A DNA stretch of 64,000 nucleotides from Cytophagales bacterium. Lineage in GTDB: Bacteria; Bacteroidota; Bacteroidia; Cytophagales; Cyclobacteriaceae. The notes beneath the pieces are model-generated. The model was not told where the DNA came from. It saw only the letters and a list, made by a program, of their open reading frames with translations, and did not search any database. The stretch spans positions 85,560-149,559 of the forward strand of contig JAKSDQ010000089.1 in NCBI GenBank assembly GCA_022360015.1, in the 5' to 3' direction. The position numbers and the translations under genes were made by a program. Positions 34,487 to 42,949 of the stretch are shown here, in pieces. The stretch's first letter is position 1; each line of letters opens with the position of its first letter.

Positions 34487-35419
34487 TCATATTTTTTTTA
34501 TCCGTACGCCTACCTGAAGCTTACCGGAAGCCGCAGGCAAATAGACCTTATCAATGCCAAATTGAGCGTCCAGCACTGGTATTGAAGCGATTAATTTTGA
34601 AGTATCATAAAGATATACCAGCCGGTCCGCCATGGCCTTATTGACAATTCCTTCCAGCTTAATTTTTCGGAAATACTTGTAGTCCAATCTGAACTTTGTG
34701 AATTTTCCTTGTACAACAATCATGGAATTTCTAATTGATGCTGTGGCAAGGGCTTCTATCTTAAATTTCAATGAAATAGAGATTCTAAATACCCTTACCC
34801 ACTTCCAGGTAATTCTCCATCGGGTGCATAACCGGCTGCAGCGGATTGAAGGTCTTCGCATCCATAATTCCCCGGTTGCATTTGCCCTAACCTGGCCATT
34901 TTTCAGTTGTGTTGCAGGGCTATTGAAAATGACATCTGGTCTGCTTAATGCTGTTCCGGATAACTTTGGAATGTGGAACTTAAACTTTATGCCTTTAGCA
35001 GTTGACTCATAAAGTCCTGGCACTCCTTTTTTTATGATGGTTTCCAGGTATTCTTTTGGGGGGCCTTCATAAGCAGGGTCTGTGCAGGCTTTCAAAGCAC
35101 TTTTTGCTTCCATAACTACCAGGGATGCTTCATTGAGCACAGCCTCTTCAATGGAGTTGTCATTACTGGCGTCATAGTCTCCGGTGCTGTTACCAGCATA
35201 ATCGACCGCAATCGAACCGGTATTATACGACCTGGTAAGTAAGTCTTTTATCTCATTACTTGTGAAGTCGTATTGTAAACCTTTCGATACTTCGAATGCG
35301 CTTTGAACTTTATGCGGGAAAGGCTGGTTAATGTCGAATAAATCGATCGGATATTTGGCCGATTTAACGATTTTGTCCGCAATGGATTGATTTAGAATAG
35401 TAATTAAATCTTGTGACAT
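34487..35419 (-). CDS. Hypothetical soluble protein with a ~27-codon out-of-frame segment
   Basis: About 310 residues from ATG 35419 (MSQDLITILNQS); the open frame reaches to 35503. No signal peptide and no recognised family; the C-terminal part (LEGIVNKAMADRLVYLYDTS, then KLQVGVRIKKI) looks regular. Between about 34869 and 34787 the frame gives an abnormal run rich in Trp, Arg and Cys (LWMRRPSIRCSRLCTRWR). In the next frame the same DNA reads normally as EIMDAKTFNPLQPVMHPM and ENYLEVGKGI. One base missing near 34868 (GAATT for GAAATT) and one extra near 34788 (ATTTAG for ATTAG) would restore it. The rest of the frame is intact. Confidence 0.7.
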   Translation of the reverse strand: MSQDLITILNQSIADKIVKSAKYPIDLFDINQPFPHKVQSAFEVSKGLQYDFTSNEIKDLLTRSYNTGSIAVDYAGNSTGDYDASNDNSIEEAVLNEASLVVMEAKSALKACTDPAYEGPPKEYLETIIKKGVPGLYESTAKGIKFKFHIPKLSGTALSRPDVIFNSPATQLKNGQVRANATGELWMRRPSIRCSRLCTRWRITWKWVRVFRISISLKFKIEALATASIRNSMIVVQGKFTKFRLDYKYFRKIKLEGIVNKAMADRLVYLYDTSKLIASIPVLDAQFGIDKVYLPAASGKLQVGVRIKKI

Positions 35420-35603
35420 GGCTATTTCATTTGATTTACAATATGTATTACTTTTTATAAAACTTGTTAATTCAAATTTCCGGAAGTCAGCGATAGCGAT
35501 CAAGGGTAGTTAATGCGTGTCGCAAGGGGCCTTATACCCTGTTGAGGTGATGGGTTTTTACCTGTAAGTAGTGATGGAAGATAGCCTGTAAGGGGTTGGT
35601 ATT

Positions 35604-36266
35604 TTAAAGGTTGTCAAAAAGTTGATGTTTTAAAACGAACAAGACCAATCCCGTTTTCGACTTAATCGCAAATTTTTCAAAAATCGACTCGCGATATCCA
35701 TCAACAGTGCGATGTTGAACGCCCATTATACCAGCAATTTGATCATAGGTGTATTCACCTTCGTGACAAACCAGTTTAAGGAACTCACGCTCTCTGTGGG
35801 ATAGTTGTTCTACGATCATTTCCTGCTCGCTTTTCTTCTCCGGAGCGATCTCATTTTGAAGGGAATAGGTTAAAAATTCATTGTGAAAGTAACCACAGCG
35901 GAATATTTCATTTAAAGCCTCTCGCATCGTTGCCGCAGAGCAGTTTTTTTGTAGATAACCCCTCACACCCAGTCGAAATAGCTTAAGTATTCGGGTTTCA
36001 TCTTCATTCAGTGTAAGTATAAGGATGGGAACCTGACAGCCAAAACCATTGAGTATTTCTATGGCCTCTTCTCCATCCAATTCAGGCATTGTAATGTCCA
36101 ATATAATTAGATCCGGGAGGGGATCAAACGGGTAGGCATCGACAAACTGCCTGCCATTATCGAATTCGTTAATTATTTTGAATTTCCCTAACTTTTCGAT
36201 GAGTTCTTTCAGCCCATTGCGGACAATGATATGATCATCGACTAATATGATGTTTTTATTTTCCAT
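35604..36266 (-). CDS. NarL/FixJ-family response regulator
   Basis: 220 residues. The receiver domain has acidic residues Asp10-Asp11 (ILVDDH), the phosphorylation site Asp57 (LIILDITMPELDG), and the switch Thr/Lys region (ILTLNEDE, LQKN). The C-terminal LuxR-type helix-turn-helix (LSHREREFLKLVCHEGEYT, then VQHRTVDGYRESIFEKF) binds DNA. It starts six bases after the end of the histidine kinase gene, so the two form a two-component system. The recognition helix lies around HRTVDGYR. Confidence 0.95.
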   Translation of the reverse strand: MENKNIILVDDHIIVRNGLKELIEKLGKFKIINEFDNGRQFVDAYPFDPLPDLIILDITMPELDGEEAIEILNGFGCQVPILILTLNEDETRILKLFRLGVRGYLQKNCSAATMREALNEIFRCGYFHNEFLTYSLQNEIAPEKKSEQEMIVEQLSHREREFLKLVCHEGEYTYDQIAGIMGVQHRTVDGYRESIFEKFAIKSKTGLVLFVLKHQLFDNL

Positions 36267-36272
36267 TTTCTT

Positions 36273-37091
36273 TTAGGTTTTCTCCTGATCTTTTCGGAGT
36301 ATATAGGTACAACCATGGCCAGGTGACGACGCAATTTTGCAGTTTATTTTTGCTATTTCAGACCTTTTGATAATATTACGGAGCCCTGAAGACCTTAAAC
36401 TGTCTAGGGTTTCCTGTACCTTGAAACCACATCCGTCATCTTTAATTATTAGTTCAAAGTAGGGGTAATCTTTCAATAAAATACATAAATTTCTAGCACT
36501 GGAATGACGAATAGCATTGTTGACAACTTCTTGAAATATCCTGAATATAATCAGTTCCTGATCTTTGTCAATTTCATTCCTGCTATAATTATGTTCCCAT
36601 TGAATTTGAAATTTTTTAAGGTTTTTTTGTCTGTCTACTTCAAGTTGAATAGCTTCATTTAGACCAATGTTGGCCAAATAATCAGTATTTAACGATCTGC
36701 TAAGTAATCTTAATTGAACCGAAGTTTCTTCCAGATAGTGGTCCGCAGACTTAAGTACTTCGCAAAGCTGAGGATTATCAAGTTTTCTGTTTTCAACTTC
36801 CAATCGCAGACAGGTAAGCAGGTGTCCAATGTTGTCATGAAGTTCTTGACCGAAATGTTGCATAAGTTGCTCACTTAATTCTCCTTCGACTTTTCTAAGC
36901 TCCTTTTCATATTTTAGGCGTGCCCGTGTTAGTTCAATTTGCTGATTGGCACGTTGCCGGCTCACCATAAAAAAAGAAATAGTTATCCCCGCTATGAGAA
37001 TCAAAATAAGCAGTGTTGTAAGTATAATTGTTATGACAACATCATAGTCAATCATTTGAAAGTGGGCTTTAAATATATTATTGTTTGGCAT
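36273..37091 (-). CDS. Membrane-anchored sensor histidine kinase, HisKA_3 type
   Basis: 272 residues with one membrane helix (about 18-43), a coiled-coil linker, and the dimerisation/phosphotransfer helix with His85 in GQELHDNIGH. The ATPase domain keeps its N-box (FRIFQEVVNNAIRHS) and G-box (KDDGCGFKV). There is no periplasmic or cytoplasmic sensor domain, so the signal must come through the helix or a partner. The start used, ATG 37091, overlaps the end of the upstream membrane gene by 14 bases; ATG 37055 is an alternative. The upstream membrane protein is an obvious candidate sensor. Confidence 0.93.
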   Translation of the reverse strand: MPNNNIFKAHFQMIDYDVVITIILTTLLILILIAGITISFFMVSRQRANQQIELTRARLKYEKELRKVEGELSEQLMQHFGQELHDNIGHLLTCLRLEVENRKLDNPQLCEVLKSADHYLEETSVQLRLLSRSLNTDYLANIGLNEAIQLEVDRQKNLKKFQIQWEHNYSRNEIDKDQELIIFRIFQEVVNNAIRHSSARNLCILLKDYPYFELIIKDDGCGFKVQETLDSLRSSGLRNIIKRSEIAKINCKIASSPGHGCTYILRKDQEKT

Positions 37092-37722
37092 ACAGCCAAA
37101 AACTTATCGCTGCCATCAAGTAACGGAGGTTGCCTAAAACATCCGTAATAAAATAAAAAAGCAATGTGTTTAGATCGGCTGAAAGTTTTTGAAAATAATG
37201 AACAAGACCCATGTATGGGACATTACCCGCAAAATACATAATTAGCCCCAGGCTGAGCCAGAATTCCGGTTTAATTCTCCTTGGTGGTTGTCTTTTCACC
37301 ACAGAACCAAACAAAATGAAAATATATATAGAAACTGTTACTATTCCCTCGGTAAGAAAGGCATAATTTGCAAATAATAAAAATCCTTGCTTAGATAGCT
37401 GATAAACATAAATAACCAAAAAAATAACAAAGCCGGCAATGATATACCTGCCAGCTCTTTTGTTATTAAAATAAACATAACCTGCCCACAGCAACAAGCC
37501 GCATTCCAAAAGTATATAAATATTGAAGACCCATTGATTGTTCAGTGGAAGATCATGGCTTTTTTGATAAATTGTGACAGCCCGGGCACCTGCATAGTTG
37601 ACCATGCCCAATACTACCTGGAAGCAGCTAATCTTTAAAAATCCATTTAATTCTTTAAAAGAATATCCTCCCACCCCACACGCAACAAAAAGAATAAATG
37701 ATTCTTTTATCACCTGTAGCAT
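37078..37722 (-). CDS. Polytopic membrane protein, candidate sensor partner of the kinase
   Basis: 214 residues with about six or seven hydrophobic helices and short charged loops (FNNKRAGRYI, KRQPPRRIKPEF). No family recognised. It overlaps the start of the histidine kinase and lies in the same operon as kinase and regulator. Because the kinase lacks a sensor domain, this protein may supply signal recognition in the membrane; that is inference from position. Confidence 0.78.
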   Translation of the reverse strand: MLQVIKESFILFVACGVGGYSFKELNGFLKISCFQVVLGMVNYAGARAVTIYQKSHDLPLNNQWVFNIYILLECGLLLWAGYVYFNNKRAGRYIIAGFVIFLVIYVYQLSKQGFLLFANYAFLTEGIVTVSIYIFILFGSVVKRQPPRRIKPEFWLSLGLIMYFAGNVPYMGLVHYFQKLSADLNTLLFYFITDVLGNLRYLMAAISFWLYAKQ

Positions 37723-37801
37723 GCTGGTCTTTTTTAATGAAACTTTCCCAAAAATAAAAAACTTTTGCTTAAATCATTTCTTTTAAAGTGGTTTATTGTA
37801 T

Positions 37802-38758
37802 TTATCTTTTGATTGGATAGGTTAACTTCTGACAACTAGGTGGACACAAATGAGCCAGATTGCCAAAATGACCACTTGGAGGTACCAAAAACTTGTATAT
37901 TGTACAGTCCGGACATTTAAATACAAGGGTATGTTTGTTCCTTTTCCGTGCAAAGATGTTTAACCGGAAGTTTTTCTTAAAATGAGCTGAGTTAAGAGGA
38001 ACTATTGGCTCCGAGTAGTCACAGGAATCTGCGACCCTACCTTCATTGCTATCATCATCTTCCCAACAAGCGTTCCTATGATATAAAAGAAACAATTCCT
38101 GAAATGAAAAAATAGCCGATTTCGAATCACCTTTCCAATTCGATCTGTTTTCGAATGATCTCCATTTTTTACGATGCTTTATCTGTATCTGAGTTTTGTA
38201 CTGTTCCAATGAATCCCTGACGTCCCCTGTATCTGCTTTTTGAAAAGAAAGGATTGGCCCACCAGGATTATCCGGCTTTTTGTAATGGTAATATAAATTT
38301 TTGTCTACCGGTTTAATACAGCCTTTTACCCTGCGGCGTTTGGATTTATAAATAGCCAAGTAAATGGGTTGATAAAAAAGTTTTATCAACCCATGGCTGT
38401 CTAATCCATAATAAATCTTCAATGCAGTAATATACCGTTCTTTGTCATTCAAGGCTATTTGTGCAGCCGAGTCTGCCGATCTGTAAAGTCGGATAAACGC
38501 TGACATTACAATCTTTTCCTTTAGTTCCGGGATTTCAAGCCGTTTTGCTTGCTTTTTTCTAAGCCTGAAGACATTTTCAAACCTGTTTGTCCCTTGCCTG
38601 GCTTGTGATGGGCTTTTGAAAAAATCATCTAAGTCCAGCTTATGTTCTTTTTCAAATTTAAGGGAGCTTTTTAGGGAAGTGTCCTGGGCATACGTATAAA
38701 GACAAGATACACCTAAAGTCATAGTCAGTAGAAAAAAAATTCTAATTGTGGTTTTCAT
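37802..38758 (-). CDS. Secreted protein with two C-terminal cysteine pairs
   Basis: About 318 residues from ATG 38758 (MKTTIRIFFLLTMTLG), which gives a standard signal peptide; the frame stays open to 38794. The mature protein is highly basic (KKQAKRLEIPELKEK, KHRKKWRSFENRSNW). Near the C terminus are CPDC and, after about 20 residues, CPPSC, a spacing that could bind zinc or form disulfides. No family recognised. It lies upstream of the sensor operon on the same strand with a 79-base gap. Confidence 0.72.
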   Translation of the reverse strand: MKTTIRIFFLLTMTLGVSCLYTYAQDTSLKSSLKFEKEHKLDLDDFFKSPSQARQGTNRFENVFRLRKKQAKRLEIPELKEKIVMSAFIRLYRSADSAAQIALNDKERYITALKIYYGLDSHGLIKLFYQPIYLAIYKSKRRRVKGCIKPVDKNLYYHYKKPDNPGGPILSFQKADTGDVRDSLEQYKTQIQIKHRKKWRSFENRSNWKGDSKSAIFSFQELFLLYHRNACWEDDDSNEGRVADSCDYSEPIVPLNSAHFKKNFRLNIFARKRNKHTLVFKCPDCTIYKFLVPPSGHFGNLAHLCPPSCQKLTYPIKR

Positions 38759-38941
38759 AAGCTTTTTTTCCCGAAATAAGTAAGTTGAGAACAATATAAA
38801 AAATCATTCAATACGTGATTTTATGCATGAGCTATGGGAAATAATACCCGGGATCATGTGCATAAAACCCTGTTTTCGATGCCATTTTTCTCTTGTAATT
38901 TAGCATTGGGCAGATCATAAAATTATTGATTTTGTAAGAAG

Positions 38942-39274
38942 ATGGGTTTAAATATGTGTTTTTCCTTGCTAAATGTTAACCTTGGGGTGATCGCCTTTAT
39001 TGTCACAGTTTTTCATCTTTTGTTATCTTTTTTATTCTTTATAAAGATTATTATGAAAGGGTATTTTCGGAAAGGCAATTTGCTTATGGCCTTTCTGACG
39101 ATCAATTTGCTCACGCATCTGGCTTGGCTGATTTATCTTTACATTTTAAATGATATTTTTATTAGAATCGGATTTGTTCTTGAGATAATTTGTAGTATTG
39201 TATTCCTTGTGCTGTTGGCATGGCTTAAAATCAAAAAAAGCGTTGAGGACGAAGTGCATGGCAGCGAGCACTAG
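38942..39274 (+). CDS. Small membrane protein, unknown function
   Basis: 110 residues with three or four helices (about 10-33, 46-66 and 72-93) and a charged end (KIKKSVEDEVHGSEH). The start is ATG 38942, with a second ATG four codons later. The stop TAG sits directly in front of a core copy of the dispersed repeat, so the 3' end may have been shaped by it. No family recognised. Confidence 0.62.
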   Translation: MGLNMCFSLLNVNLGVIAFIVTVFHLLLSFLFFIKIIMKGYFRKGNLLMAFLTINLLTHLAWLIYLYILNDIFIRIGFVLEIICSIVFLVLLAWLKIKKSVEDEVHGSEH

Positions 39275-39289
39275 TGGCTGTTGCACAAC
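39274..39289. repeat. Dispersed repeat copy 4: core only
   Basis: GTGGCTGTTGCACAAC is identical to the first 16 bases of the core at 56466. The flanking sequence (CTAAGACTGCG) is different and there is no hairpin. It overlaps the last base of the stop codon of the gene ending at 39274. Confidence 0.6.
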
Positions 39290-39331
39290 CTAAGACTGCG
39301 CTTGTATGTTTTTATAGGCGAAAACCTCTGG

Positions 39332-40183
39332 CTAAAAATTAAAATTATCAGGATCCGGCCCAACCCTTTCTCCCCTATCCAGGGCATCGATGCCGGTCAT
39401 ATCCTCCGTGCTAAGTTCAAAATCAAAAATATCGGCATTACTGATGATTCTTTCCTTTTTCACTGATTTGGGAATCGTCACCACCCCTTTCTGCAGATTC
39501 CAGCGCAACACAATCTGAACCACTGTTTTTCGATACTTGCCGGCTAGGGCTACAAGCTCCGGGATTTCAAATATTTTTCCCTTCATCAAAGGTGACCACG
39601 CCTCATATTGAATACCATGCCGGTCGCAAAAATCCAGCAGGTTTTGCTGGACCAGGTATGGGTGAAACTCCATCTGATTAACCATAGGTGTAATTTCGGC
39701 ATCCGGCAGCAAATCTTCCAGGTGGTGTTGCATAAAATTGCTCACCCCAATGGCTTTGGCTTTTCCCTGCCGGTAGATCTCTTCCATAGCTTTCCAGGTA
39801 GCTTTGTATTTTCCCTTGACAGGCCAGTGGACAAGGTACAGATCCAGGTAATCCAATCGCAACTTGTTAAGGCTTTCTTCAAAGGCTTGTAAGGTACTTT
39901 CATACCCCTGCTCGGAGTTCCACACTTTGGAAGTTATAAATATGTTTTTCCGATCGACAGCGCTGTTATTGACGGCATTTCCAACGCCCTCTTCATTTCC
40001 GTAAATGGCGGCAGTATCGATGTGTCTGTATCCGGCCTCCAGAGCATAAGCTATGGCCTGTTCTACCTCATTGCCATCTTCGGCGAGATAAACACCCAGT
40101 CCCAGGTAGGGCATACGCACGCCATTAGCCAGTGTAACCGTTCCGTCGATGCCTGTAATATTTAATTTTGCTTTGGTTTCCAT
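39332..40183 (-). CDS. Aldo/keto reductase
   Basis: 283 residues forming the NADPH-dependent TIM barrel. The catalytic tetrad is present: Asp56 and Tyr61 (GYRHIDTAAIYGNE), Lys86 (FITSKVWNS) and His119 (LYLVHWPVKG). The C-terminal cofactor pattern TIPKSVKKERI is intact and the length is normal. It reduces aldehydes or ketones to alcohols; the subfamily resembles 2,5-diketogluconate reductases, but the in vivo substrate cannot be named. It has no operon partner. Confidence 0.94.
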   Translation of the reverse strand: METKAKLNITGIDGTVTLANGVRMPYLGLGVYLAEDGNEVEQAIAYALEAGYRHIDTAAIYGNEEGVGNAVNNSAVDRKNIFITSKVWNSEQGYESTLQAFEESLNKLRLDYLDLYLVHWPVKGKYKATWKAMEEIYRQGKAKAIGVSNFMQHHLEDLLPDAEITPMVNQMEFHPYLVQQNLLDFCDRHGIQYEAWSPLMKGKIFEIPELVALAGKYRKTVVQIVLRWNLQKGVVTIPKSVKKERIISNADIFDFELSTEDMTGIDALDRGERVGPDPDNFNF

Positions 40184-40240
40184 ACAAGCAAAAATAAGAC
40201 TTACATGATAAATATCATGCCGGGGAGCGTTTAAATTGAA

Positions 40241-40395
40241 TCACTGCCCTGGTAGATTTGATAATGCCCCGCTGTTCAGTCCGCCAGCAGCAAAAAGATT
40301 AAGCGCAGGTTCATCACTGGTTTCACGCAGTTGCAAATTGACAGTCGCTCCAATGGCATCCGCATCTTCCCAAATTCGTAAATAAGAAAAAAAAT
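40241..40395 (-). pseudogene. C-terminal remnant of an unidentified gene
   Basis: Reading the minus strand into the stop codon at 40241-40243, the frame gives RIWEDADAIGATVNLQLRE, then PALNLFAAGGLNSGALSNL. This has the composition of real protein, unlike its other frames, but it cannot start locally: upstream it becomes a poly-T stretch. I cannot name the family. It lies next to the FecR/receptor remnants. Confidence 0.35.
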
Positions 40396-40453
40396 TTGAT
40401 CAATGACATAGGGTATTTGATAAAATTTGTGTCTCCCCTGGTAAGTTGAAGAA

Positions 40454-40997
40454 ATGGAAAAGCATATAAAAATATTAATAGAAAAGTATTTGAATGAAAC
40501 AGCCACGCAACAAGAAAGGCTGGAGGTAGAGCAATGGGCCGATAGCAGCCCTCGTAACCAGGAAATATTTTACGAACTACTCGAGAATTGGGAGCGGAAA
40601 AATGCTAAAACCCAATGGGAGGTGGATGCGACAAATTTTGGCCTTTGGAAAGAAGGTATTCTCAGGATCGACAACCAGACTATGCAGGAAATAGCACAGG
40701 AACTCGAGCTACACCAAAGGAAAATTCCAGGGCAGGCTGGCAGCTATGTATAATGGCAGCTTCATAGCCAATCTGGCGCAATTTGCCGGCCAGGATGAGA
40801 TTTCAGATGACCGTTTGCAACTCGACTTTTCAGCAAGCTATGGTTTAAATGACAATTTCAGAGTTTTTACTGAAGTTATTAACATTACCGACGCCCCGGT
40901 AAGATTCTACCAGGGCGTACGATCACATCCCACTTTCCAGGAATTTTATTCCTGGTGGGCCAGGGTCGGTTTAAAGTTCAACCTGTCTCGGTGTTAA
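40454..40997 (+). pseudogene. Collapsed FecR anti-sigma / TonB receptor locus
   Basis: The first frame (40454-40753) has the N terminus of a FecR-type anti-sigma protein (MEKHIKILIEKYLNETAT), then about residue 63 jumps to FecR C-terminal sequence (GILRIDNQTMQEIAQELE); the membrane helix and periplasmic middle of about 200 residues are missing. A second frame (40746-40997) carries the last ~80 residues of a TonB receptor (VINITDAPVRFYQGVRS, then EFYSWWARVGLKFNL). Together they are what remains of a FecI-FecR-receptor signalling set of about 4 kb. No sigma factor survives. Confidence 0.8.
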
Positions 40998-41014
40998 ATT
41001 TAAATTGACAATTA

Positions 41015-41596
41015 TCAATTCCCCCCCCTCCTCATTTCCTCTTCAAAGGTCTGTTTAAATTTTTCGTAGTCATAGTCGATTTTCAGCCTGTCGTCTTTAG
41101 AAAGCCGCTCATTATAGGTCGCAATCAGATCCGTGGCGGAAAGTTCAATGGCCAGGTAGGTTTTGTATCTTCCTTCGCTGGTTCTGGTAAGTTTTTCGCA
41201 AATAACTTTTACGCCTGAAAGCCGCTGATTAACCACCTCACGGTTTAGTGATTCAAATCTTTCTTCGGCCTCCTCCTTGTTATTGAACTCCCTGGAGTTG
41301 ACATAATTATCCGTAACGTTCTTGACAGTGGTTTGAATATTGGAAGCCAAGTCTGCCCTGGCATTGGTGAGGGCTTTTTTTCTGGACAATACCTGGTCCA
41401 GACTTTCCCCCAATGAGTTGGCACGAAAGACCTTTTCATTCGTAAAATATTCAGCTCCTGAACATGGTAATACCACATCTGTCTCACCCGGAGGTGTAGG
41501 ACCTGTTGCGGAAGGTTTTTTGGAAGATTTACATCCCTCCAGCAAGACTACATTTGTAATAATCAAAGTGTATAACAATATTCTTTTCATGGTCAT
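41015..41596 (-). CDS. Lipoprotein, last gene of LPP20/TPR/DUF4476 operon
   Basis: 193 residues. The N terminus ends in LLEGC, a lipobox, so it is a lipoprotein. The mature part has a helical core (ALTNARADLASNIQTTVKNV) and a strand/helix part (GVKVICEKLTRTSEGRYKTY) that resembles the LPP20 fold of the neighbouring gene. It begins 6 bases after the end of the LPP20 gene, so it is in the same operon. Function unknown. Confidence 0.78.
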   Translation of the reverse strand: MTMKRILLYTLIITNVVLLEGCKSSKKPSATGPTPPGETDVVLPCSGAEYFTNEKVFRANSLGESLDQVLSRKKALTNARADLASNIQTTVKNVTDNYVNSREFNNKEEAEERFESLNREVVNQRLSGVKVICEKLTRTSEGRYKTYLAIELSATDLIATYNERLSKDDRLKIDYDYEKFKQTFEEEMRRGGN

Positions 41597-41602
41597 TGTA
41601 TT

Positions 41603-42949
41603 TTAAAAAACATGTTTAATAAATGGTTGAATAATTTTTTCTTCTAACAGCAGGGTTATGTTCTCTACAGCTTTTACTTCCGCCGCCGCGTAAGATGAAT
41701 GAATACCTTTCACGCCAAGCAGTTGATCACTGTATATCAAATCATTGTCAGCATTGAAAAAGCGGATTTCCAGATTTGCCCAACATACAAACAAGCCGTT
41801 AGTTTCCGGACCATGCCTGGTGGTGACTTTGTAGGTTAATCTGAAATCGGAGTTTTCAGGTTTTTCGTCGAAAATAAACCCATGAGTACTCAAAAAGTTA
41901 ACCAAAGCAGGTTTTATCGATGACCGGGGTTCACCGGCTTCCTGAATAAGTGGTTCTCTCCGAATGTGAAGCGTTACCGGCAGTATGGAAACGCGCACAT
42001 CAAAGACCGGAAGATTAAACGAATCGACAATTTCATCAACAATTACATGATCCCTTCCGAATGTTCTTAACATCTCCCTCGATAAGGCCAGGGTAACCAC
42101 CGCACGACCTGTCACAACATCCATCCCTATCAGGATTTGCCCGTTTTGATTGGTTGTAAATTGTCTGTCGATACCCGTCAGAAGGAATCCCTCTGCTATC
42201 GAGCCCCTGCAGAGAAGTGTAATCTTCCCTGGTATTCGTTTTGCAGCGCTGATATCGATTTGCTTCTCTCCTATCTCCAGGTCGTTAAGGATTCCCTGGA
42301 TAGCATTGATACAATAGAGAACAACCGGTTGTTCATTTTCACCAATCTTTGCACGGACCGGTTCATTCAGGTAATGCTTCAAAGCATCGATTGTTTTCAG
42401 GTAGCTGTGGATAGCCGTCAAAAACTTTCCATGCTGCTCATTAAAACCGGCATTTTTCAGATGCTCAAGGGCAATGGTCTTTGCAGCTTGCAGTTTTCGA
42501 TCCTTTAACTCGCGGTAACGTGATTTTGATAGACCATAGGCTACCCAATACTCTTTACCATCTGTCCAATCATCCAGGAGTTCAAACTCCGACAGTTCTT
42601 CCAGGCTATTGGTTTTGATAAAAGCCTCATACCTTTCCGTAAACTGTCTCCCAAACTCTGCTTGATACAAAAATGATGTAGCGTCTACGGTGACACTTAT
42701 TTCTGTTACCATATCTTCCAATGCCTTATCCTTGGCCACACGGTGGTAGTCTACCTGACTGGTTTTGGCACTTCCAAGGCCGACGTAATAACCATTTTGG
42801 GTGGGTTTCCTAATCACCCAATCCGGTTTACGGCTTACCACCGGCTGCCCCTGGCCAGACATAGGTGGCTCGATGGTATGAGTAGACATCCGGGGGCTGC
42901 AGGTCATCGATAGCCAGACCGGAAAATATATCAGCAATACTTTTCTCAC
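41603..42949 (-). CDS. LPP20-family lipoprotein with C-terminal extension
   Basis: 448 residues starting with a lipoprotein signal (LSMTC). The first half is the LPP20 fold (NGYYVGLGSAKTSQVDYHR, then DKALEDMVTEISVTVDATS), followed by a helical part and about 200 residues of beta-rich sequence (FRLTYKVTTRHG, CWANLEIRFFNADND). LPP20 proteins are outer-membrane lipoproteins, in some bacteria linked to surface-structure assembly. Its ATG overlaps the stop of the TPR gene as ATGA. Domain identity is good for the first half only. Confidence 0.8.
   Translation of the reverse strand: MRKVLLIYFPVWLSMTCSPRMSTHTIEPPMSGQGQPVVSRKPDWVIRKPTQNGYYVGLGSAKTSQVDYHRVAKDKALEDMVTEISVTVDATSFLYQAEFGRQFTERYEAFIKTNSLEELSEFELLDDWTDGKEYWVAYGLSKSRYRELKDRKLQAAKTIALEHLKNAGFNEQHGKFLTAIHSYLKTIDALKHYLNEPVRAKIGENEQPVVLYCINAIQGILNDLEIGEKQIDISAAKRIPGKITLLCRGSIAEGFLLTGIDRQFTTNQNGQILIGMDVVTGRAVVTLALSREMLRTFGRDHVIVDEIVDSFNLPVFDVRVSILPVTLHIRREPLIQEAGEPRSSIKPALVNFLSTHGFIFDEKPENSDFRLTYKVTTRHGPETNGLFVCWANLEIRFFNADNDLIYSDQLLGVKGIHSSYAAAEVKAVENITLLLEEKIIQPFIKHVF

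Noticed and set aside
34698..35012. Plus-strand open frame across the frameshifted segment
   Set aside because: It has no family resemblance; the minus-strand reading explains the sequence better.
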